Translations under genes and position numbers: made by a program
Assembly (NCBI GenBank): GCA_035540755.1
Contig: DATLGD010000182.1
Coordinates: forward strand, 1-12,243
Length of the DNA stretch: 12,243 nucleotides
Direction: 5' to 3'
Origin: DATLGD01 sp035540755
GTDB lineage: Bacteria; Actinomycetota; Actinomycetes; Mycobacteriales; SCTD01
In this document: piece by piece, positions 5,353-12,206 of the stretch
How positions within the stretch are numbered: the first letter of the stretch is position 1
Layout: each line of letters begins with the position of its first letter
Notes under the pieces: model-generated
Told to the model about the DNA's origin: nothing
Seen by the model: the letters and a program-made list of their open reading frames with translations, nothing else
The model's database searches: none

Positions 5353-6513
5353 GACGGCGGCGCCGGCGTCAGCGGCGACATGCTGCTCGGTGCGCTCGTC
5401 GACGCGGGAGTGCCGCTCGAGCTGCTGCAGGACGCGGTCGACGCCGTGCTGCCCGGCGAGGTGCGGCTGAGCACCGAGCCGGTCGAGCGGGGCGGGCTCG
5501 GGGCGCTGCGGGTGGTCGTGGACGCGGGCGACGACGCGAGCGGCCCGAGCCGGCCGTGGCGCACGGTCCGCGAGCTGCTCGAGCGCGCGTCGCTCGACGA
5601 CGCGGTGCGGGCGACGGCGCTGCAGGCCTTCACCCTGCTCGCCGAGGCCGAGGCCGCGGTGCACCGGGTGGCCGTCGACGACGTGCACCTGCACGAGGTC
5701 GGGGCGCGCGACGCCGTGGCCGACGTCGTCGGCGCGGCCGCGGGGCTGGCCTCGCTCGGGCTGACGTCGCTCACCGCGTCGACGGTGAGCGTCGGCAGCG
5801 GCACCACCCGCGGCGCGCACGGGCCGCTCCCGGTGCCGGCGCCCGCGGTGCTCGCCCTGCTCGCCGGTGTGCCGGTGCAGGCAGGCCCGGCCGCGCACGA
5901 GGCCACGACCCCGACGGGGGCCGCGCTGCTGCGGGCGACGGTGACGGCGTTCGGGCCGCTGCCGCCGATGCGGCTGCAGCGGGTGGGTGTCGGTGCCGGC
6001 GGGCGCGACCGGCCGGAGGTCGCGAACGCGCTGCGGCTGGTGCTCGGCGAGCCGGTCGGGCAGGCCGACCGGCCGGCCGCCGCGCTGGTCGTCGAGGCCA
6101 ACGTCGACGACCTGGACCCCCGGATCTGGCCGCTGGTGCTGGGCCGCCTGCTCGACGCCGGCGCACACGACGCCTGGCTCACCCCGGTGCTCATGAAGAA
6201 GGGCCGGCCGGCGCACGTGCTGTCGGCCCTGTGCCCGCCGGCGGCCGTGCCCGCCGTGGAGCAGGTGGTGCTCACCGAGACGACGACGATCGGGCTGCGC
6301 CGCACCGCCGTCACGCGCACGGTGCTCGAGCGCGCGGAGCGCACGGTCGACGTCGACGGTCAGCCGGTGCGGGTCAAGACGGCGTCGCGCGACGGGCTCG
6401 TCGTCAACGCCATGCCCGAGTTCGACGACGTCGTCGCCGCCGCGCACGCCCTCGGCCGGCCGGTGAAGGCGGTGCTGCTCGCCGCGCACGCGGCGGTGGC
6501 GCAGTCGGGCTGA
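5338..6513 (+). CDS. larC: LarC, nickel insertion protein of the pincer cofactor pathway
   Basis: A 391-residue protein. LarC is the CTP-dependent cyclometallase that inserts nickel into the dithiolated pyridinium nucleotide. Landmarks: GGAGVSGDMLLGALVDAG (7-24; family SGDM at 12-15), DVHLHEVGARDAVADVVGAA (115-134), HGPLPVPAPA (161-170), EANVDDLDPRIWPLVLGRL (253-271), LTPVLMKKGRP (281-291) and LTETTTIGLRR (312-322). Here both halves (LarC1 and LarC2) are in one frame, unlike Lactiplantibacillus plantarum larC, where they need a programmed frameshift. The start is GTG 5338, overlapping a mini-ORF stop; the first codon in the expected ATGA position after larB is out of frame because of a 17-bp duplication. 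It is co-transcribed with larB. larE and larA are not in the window. Confidence 0.93.
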   Translation: MIGWLDGGAGVSGDMLLGALVDAGVPLELLQDAVDAVLPGEVRLSTEPVERGGLGALRVVVDAGDDASGPSRPWRTVRELLERASLDDAVRATALQAFTLLAEAEAAVHRVAVDDVHLHEVGARDAVADVVGAAAGLASLGLTSLTASTVSVGSGTTRGAHGPLPVPAPAVLALLAGVPVQAGPAAHEATTPTGAALLRATVTAFGPLPPMRLQRVGVGAGGRDRPEVANALRLVLGEPVGQADRPAAALVVEANVDDLDPRIWPLVLGRLLDAGAHDAWLTPVLMKKGRPAHVLSALCPPAAVPAVEQVVLTETTTIGLRRTAVTRTVLERAERTVDVDGQPVRVKTASRDGLVVNAMPEFDDVVAAAHALGRPVKAVLLAAHAAVAQSG

Positions 6514-6538
6514 GCCCGCAGCGTCGAGGGCGACGACG

Positions 6539-7528
6539 TCAGCCGGCTGCGGCGGCCCGCTCGGCCTCGACCAGCTCGCGCAGGCCCTCGGCCAGCGGCC
6601 GGGGTGTCCAGCCGAGCTCGCGCTGCGCCTTCGCGCCCGACGCCCAGAAGGTGACCCCGTCGGACGAGCTGATCAGCTCGCGCAGGTTGGGCGGGAAGCC
6701 CAGGGCCGGGCCGACGACGCGCCCGGCCGGGGCGAGCGCCTTCAGCAGCGTCGTCGGCACGGTCAGGGACGGCGGCCGGCGACCGGCCTGCTCGGCGAGC
6801 AGGCCGATCAGCTCGCGCGTGGTGGTGGGCTCGCCGGCCAGCACGTAGGACTCGCCGGCCACCCCCTTGTCGAGGGCGAGCAGCAGGCCCTCGGCGACGT
6901 CGTCGCGGTGCACGGGGGTGAGCCCGAAGCCGGGGAACGGCAGGGCCGGCAGCCGGCCGGTGACGAACTGCCGCAGCAGCTCACCGAAGGTGCTCGGGTC
7001 ACCGGGGCCGTACACGACCCCCGGCTGCACGACGACCAGCGGCAGCCCGCGCTGGGCGATCTCGGTCGCGCGCCGGTGCGCCTGCGCCTTGGTCGACTCG
7101 TAGACCGAGGTCGCCGGGACGCCGTCGTCCCGGACCCAGGTCTCGTCGGCGACCTGCCCCCGGGTGTTGCCGAAGACGGCCACGGTCGAGACGTGCACCG
7201 CCCGGCGGACGCCGGCCGACAGGGCGGCGCCGAGCACCCGCTCGGTGCCCCCGACGTTGGTGTCGACCAGCGCCGGCCGCCGGTCCTCGGGAACGCCGAC
7301 CTCGTACAGCGCTGCGGCGTGCACGACGGCGTCGACGCCGGTGCAGGCGGCCGCCAGGGACGGCTCGTCGGACAGGTCGCCGACGACGAGCTCACAGCCG
7401 AGAGCGGCGAGCGCCGTCGCCCGCGCCGCGTCGCGCACCAGGGCCCGGACGTCGTCGCCGCGGGCGCGGAGCCGGCGCGCCACCTCGCTGCCGACGAAGC
7501 CCGTGCCGCCGGTGAGGAACACCTTCAT
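6539..7528 (-). CDS. NAD(P)-dependent epimerase/reductase (extended SDR, DFR-like)
   Basis: A 329-residue extended short-chain dehydrogenase. The N-terminal Rossmann motif is TGGTGFVG (6-13, GxxGxxG). The core has DLSD at 51-54, HAAALYEV at 70-77, Ser114 in VSTVAVFG, and Tyr143/Lys147 in YESTK, a complete Ser-Tyr-Lys set. PGVVYGPGD near 170 and a variable C-terminal half (about 200-329) follow the usual layout of dihydroflavonol-4-reductase/NAD-epimerase relatives; the substrate is unknown. The start ATG 7528 lies 6 nt after TAGGGT, a leaderless promoter. It converges on larC with a 25-bp gap that holds only a weak CGTCG/CGACG hairpin (6522-6535). It lies 80 bp downstream of the classical SDR on the same strand, but its own -10 suggests at least partly separate transcription. 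Confidence 0.88.
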   Translation of the reverse strand: MKVFLTGGTGFVGSEVARRLRARGDDVRALVRDAARATALAALGCELVVGDLSDEPSLAAACTGVDAVVHAAALYEVGVPEDRRPALVDTNVGGTERVLGAALSAGVRRAVHVSTVAVFGNTRGQVADETWVRDDGVPATSVYESTKAQAHRRATEIAQRGLPLVVVQPGVVYGPGDPSTFGELLRQFVTGRLPALPFPGFGLTPVHRDDVAEGLLLALDKGVAGESYVLAGEPTTTRELIGLLAEQAGRRPPSLTVPTTLLKALAPAGRVVGPALGFPPNLRELISSSDGVTFWASGAKAQRELGWTPRPLAEGLRELVEAERAAAAG

Positions 7529-7534
7529 CCGCGG

Positions 7535-7540
7535 ACCCTA
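7535..7540 (-). promoter_or_regulatory. -10 element of the epimerase gene (leaderless)
   Basis: TAGGGT on the minus strand, 6 nt before ATG 7528; identical to the hexamer before arcA. No convincing -35. Confidence 0.5.
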
Positions 7541-7608
7541 GCCCGCGCGGCGTCGTCCCGCTGTGATCTGCTCGTAACCGAGCCGTGACCGGTCTCGGCC
7601 GGCCGGCC

Positions 7609-8511
7609 TCAGCCCCGGTTGGTCATCGAGAAGCGCAGCCGCTTCATGCCGTTCTGCGGCGCCGGGTCGGTGCCGGTCGTCTCGAACAGCTCGGCGACGC
7701 GCGACCCGACCGACTCGGCCGACCAGCGGCTGCCGCCGTTGTCGATGAACGCCTCGCTCGTCCAGGGCCTGTACAGCTCGACGGTGTCGCCCTGCACCCC
7801 GAAGACCTTGCCGCTGATGTGCGCCGCGGCGTCGCTGCACAGGTAGGCCACGAACGGGGCGACGTTGTCCGGGTGCCAGAAGTCGAAGCCCTGCTCCGCC
7901 TCACCGCCGTCGATGGCGCCGTAGGCACCCTCGGTCATCCGGGTCCGCGCCGCGGGGCAGATGGCGTTGACGGTGATGCCGTGCTTCCAGTTCTCCTGGG
8001 CGACGATCTGCGCGAACGCGGCGATGCCGGCCTTGGCCGCCCCGTAGTTGCTCTGGCCGAAGTTGCCCAGGATGCCGCTGGTGCTCGCCGTGCAGACGAC
8101 ACGCCCGGGCTGCCCGGCGTCCCGCCAGTGGTTCACGGCGGCGTGGGTGGGGGCGTAGTGCCCGCGCAGGTGCACCTTGAGCACGGCGTCCCACTCCTCC
8201 GGCGTCATCTTGGCCAGGGTGCGGTCGCGCAGGATGCCGGCGTTGTTGACCAGCGCGTCGAGCCGGCCGAGCTGCTCGACGGCGGCCTGGACGATGCCGT
8301 TCCCGTGCTCGATCTCGCTGCAGTCGCCGAGGTAGAGCACGGCCGTGCCGCCGGCCGCGGAGATCTCGTCGACGACGGCCTGCCCGGCCGCCCGGTCCAC
8401 CTCACCGACGACGACGCCGGCTCCTTCCCGAGCCAGCTCGAGCGCCTCACCGCGCCCGAGGCCCCGGCCGGCACCGGTGACGATCGCGACCTTCCCGTCC
8501 AGAAGTCCCAT
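7609..8511 (-). CDS. Classical SDR family oxidoreductase (HSD17B4/FabG-like)
   Basis: A 300-residue protein. The Rossmann motif TGAGRGLGRG lies at 12-21, NNAG at 89-92, catalytic Ser143 in TASTSG, and Tyr156 and Lys160 in YGAAK, so it is an active-looking classical SDR. It is longer than FabG (about 245-250 residues): an extra C-terminal tail (about 245-300) includes YRPWTSEAFIDNGG and a Met/Arg-rich end. The cofactor-side layout and the tail resemble the dehydrogenase unit of multifunctional-enzyme type 2 and related mycobacterial steroid or acyl SDRs; the substrate is not determinable. ATG 8511 was chosen over the open frame to 8661 because MGLLDGKVAIVTGAG is the canonical SDR N-terminus and TACGGT lies 8 nt upstream. 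It is divergent from the HDO gene across 218 bp. Confidence 0.9.
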   Translation of the reverse strand: MGLLDGKVAIVTGAGRGLGRGEALELAREGAGVVVGEVDRAAGQAVVDEISAAGGTAVLYLGDCSEIEHGNGIVQAAVEQLGRLDALVNNAGILRDRTLAKMTPEEWDAVLKVHLRGHYAPTHAAVNHWRDAGQPGRVVCTASTSGILGNFGQSNYGAAKAGIAAFAQIVAQENWKHGITVNAICPAARTRMTEGAYGAIDGGEAEQGFDFWHPDNVAPFVAYLCSDAAAHISGKVFGVQGDTVELYRPWTSEAFIDNGGSRWSAESVGSRVAELFETTGTDPAPQNGMKRLRFSMTNRG

Positions 8512-8519
8512 GCCCGGGG

Positions 8520-8525
8520 ACCGTA
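8520..8525 (-). promoter_or_regulatory. -10 element of the classical SDR gene (leaderless)
   Basis: TACGGT on the minus strand, 8 nt before ATG 8511, with no Shine-Dalgarno between. Slightly longer spacing than the others in the window. Confidence 0.4.
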
Positions 8526-8729
8526 GTACCGCCTCGACCTCAGCCCGACGGCGCCTCCCACCACAGGGTGAAGATCGCCTCGCGCGCGGCGGCCGTGCGC
8601 TCAGGGAGCTCCGGACGTTACGGGCGGCCGGGACAGGGCAGAGCCGTTCCGGCACCCGCAACCGGGCCGCCGGCCCGTCCGGCCCGCTCGTCCGTCCGCG
8701 CCGCGCGGCGCCGCCCGACAGGAACTGAC

Positions 8730-9779
8730 ATGACTCCGCTCGCCACTGCTCCTGGCGCGGCCCCTTCCGCGCTGGCCAAGGCCGCGCCCCCGCTGCACAC
8801 CCGGCTCGTCGACGCGCTGGCCGACGCGCTGGCCGACCCGACCGGCGCCGTGCTCAGCGCGCTGGCCGACGCCGAGCCGTGCGACCGCCGCGACCGGGTG
8901 CTCGCCCTGCTCACCGTGCACGACCTGCACACCGCCCCGCTGGACGTCGTCGGCAGCGCCGCTCGGCACCAGCACCACCCCGCCGTCGCCGCGCTGAAGG
9001 GCCGGCTGGAGGGGGCGTGGCTGGCCGAGCTCGACGCCGCCTGGGCGGCCCAGGACCGGTTCGGCGACGACTGGTCCGGCGAGGACGCCGTCGAGCGGGT
9101 CGTGCAGGACATGCGCGCGCTCGCCGCCACGGACCGGCTGCCCACGACCTACCGTTGGCTGGCCCGGACCGCCGGTTGGGAGCAGCTCGTGCGGTTCCTC
9201 GCGCTGGAGGGCGGGCCGGACGGCGGTTTCGACGACCTCGTGGCGCTGTGCCAGGTCGGGCTGTCCGGCAGCGCCAAGCTCGAGCTCGGCAAGAACTACT
9301 GGGACGAGATGGGCTGCGGCGACGCCGCCGCCGTCCACACCGTGCTGCACCAGGAGATGGCGGCGGCGATCGGGATGCCGCCCGTCGAGCGGCAGGACTC
9401 GCCGCTGGAGGCCCTCGAGCGGGTCGCCGTCGGCGGGCTGCTGGCCACCAACCGCTGGCTGCAGCCCGAGATGATCGGGGCGCTCGGGCTGCTCGAGCTG
9501 CAGGCCGGGCCGCGCTGCCGGCTGGTGGTGCAGGCCTTCGACCGGCTCGGCGCACCCGCCGAGGCCTACCCCTTCTACGTCGAGCACGCCGAGGTCGACC
9601 CGGTGCACGGCAGGGACTGGATGGACAAGGCGGTCGTACCGCTGGTCGCGGAGCGCCCGGAGTGGGGGCCTCGGATCGTCAAGGGCGCGTGGTGGCGCTC
9701 GCAGCTGAACCTGGCCTTCTTCGAGGCGGCCCGCCGCGAGCTGGTCGGCGACGCCGTCGAGCAGGCAGCGTCGGCCTGA
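8730..9779 (+). CDS. Heme-oxygenase-like diiron protein (iron-containing redox enzyme family)
   Basis: A 349-residue, mostly helical protein. The C-terminal two-thirds (about 120-340) has the heme-oxygenase-like diiron oxidase (HDO) pattern. Candidate ligands are Glu193 and His203 (E-x9-H in DEMGCGDAAAVH), Glu256 (LLELQAG), and His286/Asp290/His293 (H-x3-D-x2-H in HAEVDPVH). From memory these spacings agree with the HDO site of SznF. Glu160 is a possible seventh ligand. The N-terminal about 110 residues are Ala-rich and less conserved in character, with a short DALADALAD repeat (12-bp tandem repeat, 8811-8834). HDO enzymes use iron and O2 for N-oxygenation, decarboxylation or C-C cleavage; the substrate here is unknown. 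ATG 8730 has AGGA about 6 nt upstream. Arginine deiminase follows after 28 bp. Confidence 0.82.
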   Translation: MTPLATAPGAAPSALAKAAPPLHTRLVDALADALADPTGAVLSALADAEPCDRRDRVLALLTVHDLHTAPLDVVGSAARHQHHPAVAALKGRLEGAWLAELDAAWAAQDRFGDDWSGEDAVERVVQDMRALAATDRLPTTYRWLARTAGWEQLVRFLALEGGPDGGFDDLVALCQVGLSGSAKLELGKNYWDEMGCGDAAAVHTVLHQEMAAAIGMPPVERQDSPLEALERVAVGGLLATNRWLQPEMIGALGLLELQAGPRCRLVVQAFDRLGAPAEAYPFYVEHAEVDPVHGRDWMDKAVVPLVAERPEWGPRIVKGAWWRSQLNLAFFEAARRELVGDAVEQAASA

Positions 9780-9794
9780 CCCGGCGGGCGGTCC

Positions 9795-9800
9795 TAGGGT
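9795..9800 (+). promoter_or_regulatory. -10 element of arcA (leaderless)
   Basis: TAGGGT, 7 nt before ATG 9808, lying in the 28-bp gap after the HDO gene. Supports ATG 9808 rather than the in-frame GTG 9799, and suggests arcA is transcribed independently even if read-through also occurs. Confidence 0.5.
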
Positions 9801-9807
9801 GCGCGGC

Positions 9808-11046
9808 ATGGCAACTGCTGCGACCGCCGGCGTCCCGCACCGTGCCTCCGTCAGCAGCGAGGTCGGCCGGCTGCGCACCGTCCTGCTGCACCGCCCGGGG
9901 CCTGAGCTCCAGCGGCTGACCCCCCGCAACAACGCCGACCTGCTCTTCGACGGGCTGCCGTGGGTGGCGCGCGCCCAGGAGGAGCACGACGGCTTCGCCG
10001 GTGCCCTGCGCGAGCGAGGCGTCGAGGTCCTCTACCTCGCCGAGCTGCTGGCCGAGACCCTCGAGATCGAGGCCGCCCGGGCCGAGGCGGTCGGGGCAGC
10101 CGTCGCCCCGTCGGTCGTCGGCCCGACCCTCGCGCACACCCTGCGCGGCTGGCTGATGGAGCGCTCCAGCGACGAGCTGGCGGTGCACCTGACCGCCGGC
10201 CTCACCCACGAGGAGCTGCCGCGCACCGGTGCCGAGGGGGTCGTCGCCCGGATGGCGGCGGACGGCGAGTTCGTCGTCCGCCCGCTGCCGAACCTGCTGT
10301 TCACCCGCGACTCCTCGGTGTGGGTGGAGCAGCACGTGGCGGTCACCCGCCCGTCGATGGACGCCCGCCAGCGCGAGACGACGCTGACCGGCGTCGTCTA
10401 CCGGCACCACCCGCGCTTCGCCGGCACGCCGCTGCTCTACGGCGGCAGCCGGGAGGAGGCCTGGTTCGAGGGCGGCGACGTGCTGGTCATGGCGCCTGGC
10501 GTGGTCGCCGTCGGTGTCGGGCAGCGGACGACGCCCGCCGGCGTCGAGGCCTTCGCGTCGCGGGCGTTCTCCGCCGGCGTCGCACACGCGGTGCTGGCCG
10601 TCCCGATCGCGCAGGAGCGGGCCACCATGCACCTCGACACCGTCTGCACGATGGTCGACACCGACCTGGTCGTGATGTTCCCGGCGGTCGCCGACACCCT
10701 GCGCGCCTACCCGGTCACCCCGGACGGTGACGGCGGCGTGGTGGCCGGGGACCCGCGGCCCTTCCTCGAGGCCGCGGCCGCCGCCATGGGCATCGAGCGG
10801 CTGCGCGTCGTCGACACCGGCCTCGACCCGGTCACCGCCGAGCGCGAGCAGTGGGACGACGGCAACAACACCCTCGCGCTCGCGCCCGGCCTGGTCGTCG
10901 CCTACGAGCGCAACACCGAGACCAACGCCCGGCTGGAGGACGCCGGCGTCGAGGTCGTGCGGATCGCCGGCAGCGAGCTGGGCAGCGGCCGGGGCGGCCC
11001 GCGGTGCATGAGCTGCCCGGTGCTGCGCGACCCGCTGCCCACCTGA
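9808..11046 (+). CDS. arcA: Arginine deiminase
   Basis: A 412-residue protein, full family length. It hydrolyses L-arginine to L-citrulline and ammonia. All catalytic positions are visible: Asp168 in FTRD, Glu221 and Asp224 in EGGD, His275 and Asp277 in MHLD, and the nucleophile Cys403 in GGPRCMSCP near the C-terminus, matching the layout of the Pseudomonas enzyme. N-terminal SEVGRLRTVLLHRPG is the typical beta-strand start of the guanidine-modifying fold, and the helical insert (about 75-150) is present. ornithine carbamoyltransferase (arcB) and carbamate kinase (arcC) are not adjacent, so this is an isolated deiminase, not a full ATP-yielding arc operon. It follows an HDO gene in the same direction. 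Transcription probably ends in the paired hairpins after the stop. Confidence 0.96.
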   Translation: MATAATAGVPHRASVSSEVGRLRTVLLHRPGPELQRLTPRNNADLLFDGLPWVARAQEEHDGFAGALRERGVEVLYLAELLAETLEIEAARAEAVGAAVAPSVVGPTLAHTLRGWLMERSSDELAVHLTAGLTHEELPRTGAEGVVARMAADGEFVVRPLPNLLFTRDSSVWVEQHVAVTRPSMDARQRETTLTGVVYRHHPRFAGTPLLYGGSREEAWFEGGDVLVMAPGVVAVGVGQRTTPAGVEAFASRAFSAGVAHAVLAVPIAQERATMHLDTVCTMVDTDLVVMFPAVADTLRAYPVTPDGDGGVVAGDPRPFLEAAAAAMGIERLRVVDTGLDPVTAEREQWDDGNNTLALAPGLVVAYERNTETNARLEDAGVEVVRIAGSELGSGRGGPRCMSCPVLRDPLPT

Positions 11047-11051
11047 CCGGA

Positions 11052-11073
11052 CCGGCAGGAGCGCTCCTGACGG
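11052..11073. terminator. Hairpin 1 of a paired terminator
   Basis: Contains the perfect 14-bp palindrome CAGGAGCGCTCCTG (11056-11069); the flanks CCG/CGG extend the stem past one G-A mismatch. It lies 5 bp after the arcA stop. No T-tract, as usual in actinobacteria. Shares GCTCCTGACGG with hairpin 2. Confidence 0.55.
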
Positions 11074-11091
11074 GTTCGGGCGCTGTCGGAA

Positions 11092-11113
11092 CCGTCGGGA
11101 GGGCTCCTGACGG
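11092..11113. terminator. Hairpin 2 of a paired terminator
   Basis: CCGTCGGGA (11092-11100), loop GGGC, then TCCTGACGG (11105-11113): a 9-bp stem with one G-U pair on the + strand and a 4-nt loop. It is a near-copy of hairpin 1 at a 40-bp offset and lies between convergent genes, so it could stop both arcA and the leftward SEC-C gene. Confidence 0.6.
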
Positions 11114-11117
11114 CGGG

Positions 11118-12101
11118 CTAGCGCAGGGTGAGCTGGCGGCTGAGCAGGCCGGCGCGGGTGCGGCGCTCGTCGTCGGTGAGCTCGCGCGGGGCGGCGAGCT
11201 CCTCGTCGAGCCGGGTCCGCAGCACGGCGACCGGCTCCTCGAGCGCGGCAGCCTCCATCTCCAGCGGCAGGTCCCACACCGGGCAGAGCAGGCCGTGCGC
11301 GCGGAACGAGCCGACGTAGCGGGTGCCCTCACCCAGCGACAGGCCGCCCGAGCCGTCGCCCCGGTGCCGTCCGGCGAGCCGGGCCAGCGCGTCGAGGGCC
11401 GGCTGCTCGGCCTCCGGGAGCACCCACCGCAGGTGGCTGCGCTCCTTCATCCGGCACCAGTAGGCGCCCGGGACGGCGTCGAGCCGGGCGGTCGGGATGA
11501 CCGTGGCGTTCGCCCGCTCCATCGACGCGGCCACCTCGCCGGACCGGTCTTCGGCGGCGCCCTCGACCCAGTAGTCGAAGCCCTCGTGGACGGTCACCTC
11601 CAGCGGCGCGTCGGCGAGCAGGTCCTGCAGCCGGGGACCGGGACCGGGCAGGCCCGTCGCCTGCACCGGGCTGCCGGGCGGAGCTGCCAGCGCCTCCTGC
11701 AGCGCCCAGGCGACATCGCGGCTGACGTCGCCGGAGCGTGTCGGCACCTGCAGGCCGAGCATCACCCGGCCATCGGCGCGCACCAGAGCCGGCCAGGCCA
11801 TCGGCAGCACGGTCGACAGCGTCACCGACGCGTCGGGGGCGTCGCGCACGGTCAGCTGCGCCGTCGCCGCGGGCACGATCTCGCGCAGGGCCACCCACTC
11901 CACCTCGCCCGGCAGGCCCTCGAACGGGCGGGTCACCAGGCGTCGCTCGTCGGTGTCGCGGCCGTGGCAGGCCTTGTACTTCCTGCCCGAGCCGCAGGGG
12001 CAGGGCTCCTTCGCGCCGACGACCGGGATCTCGCCGGCGGCCGCTCCCGGCGCAGGGGCGCCCCCGGGGCGGGCGGGCGGACGACGGCGGCGGCTGCTGA
12101 T
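11118..12101 (-). CDS. DUF5926-like protein with N-terminal SEC-C zinc motif; non-canonical start
   Basis: The frame reads 327 residues if begun at ATC 12101. Residues 34-46 (CPCGSGRKYKACH) are a textbook SEC-C zinc motif (C-x-C-x8-C-H), preceded by an Arg/Pro/Ala-rich tail (SSRRRRPPARPGG). The body begins RPFEGLPGEVEWVALREIVPAATA, which I recognise as the actinobacterial DUF5926 family, and ends LSRQLTLR. The function of the family is unknown; SEC-C motifs bind zinc and mediate protein or ribosome contacts. No ATG, GTG or TTG exists on this strand between 11937 and 12243, so the only canonical start is GTG 11936, which would drop the zinc motif. ATC 12101 has GGGAG 6 nt upstream (12108-12112). 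A base error or mutation of an original ATG, or true ATC initiation, would explain this. Confidence 0.8.
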   Translation of the reverse strand: MSSRRRRPPARPGGAPAPGAAAGEIPVVGAKEPCPCGSGRKYKACHGRDTDERRLVTRPFEGLPGEVEWVALREIVPAATAQLTVRDAPDASVTLSTVLPMAWPALVRADGRVMLGLQVPTRSGDVSRDVAWALQEALAAPPGSPVQATGLPGPGPRLQDLLADAPLEVTVHEGFDYWVEGAAEDRSGEVAASMERANATVIPTARLDAVPGAYWCRMKERSHLRWVLPEAEQPALDALARLAGRHRGDGSGGLSLGEGTRYVGSFRAHGLLCPVWDLPLEMEAAALEEPVAVLRTRLDEELAAPRELTDDERRTRAGLLSRQLTLR

Positions 12102-12133
12102 GACGGGCTCCCGGGATCGTGACGGCGCCTCCG

Positions 12134-12139
12134 ACCCTA
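12134..12139 (-). promoter_or_regulatory. -10 element upstream of the SEC-C/DUF5926 gene
   Basis: TAGGGT on the minus strand, the same hexamer as before arcA and the epimerase gene. A start of transcription near 12126 would include the ATC 12101 region and its GGGAG, supporting translation of the SEC-C part. Confidence 0.45.
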
Positions 12140-12194
12140 GTGCGGCCGGCCGGGACGGACGGGCGCCGGGAGTGCGTCGGTCCGGGTGCGGCGG

Positions 12195-12200
12195 CAGACT
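12195..12200 (+). promoter_or_regulatory. -10-like element of the rightmost gene
   Basis: CAGACT (xANNNT), 6 nt before GTG 12207, the same leaderless geometry as elsewhere in the window. Confidence 0.3.
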
Positions 12201-12206
12201 CGGCCG

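Noticed and set aside
4299..6344. 681-codon open frame on the minus strand opposite larB and larC
   Set aside because: Low-complexity Arg/Ser/Ala/Pro composition typical of antisense frames in G+C-rich DNA; it opposes two well-recognised genes with intact catalytic motifs.
6514..6538. CGTCG/CGACG hairpin between larC and the epimerase gene as a terminator
   Set aside because: Only 5 bp of stem with a 4-nt loop and no T-tract; such short G+C stems are frequent by chance here.
8512..8729. Small gene or RNA in the 218-bp divergent gap
   Set aside because: No supported start/RBS with coding character and no strong stem; apart from the SDR -10 and the HDO Shine-Dalgarno I see nothing specific.
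8811..8834. 12-bp tandem repeat in the HDO gene
   Set aside because: In-frame and encodes a simple DALA repeat in an Ala-rich helix; most simply codon-level slippage without further meaning.
9679..11277. 532-codon open frame on the minus strand opposite arcA
   Set aside because: No domain character, Arg/Gly/His-rich shadow of arginine deiminase; also crosses the terminator hairpins.
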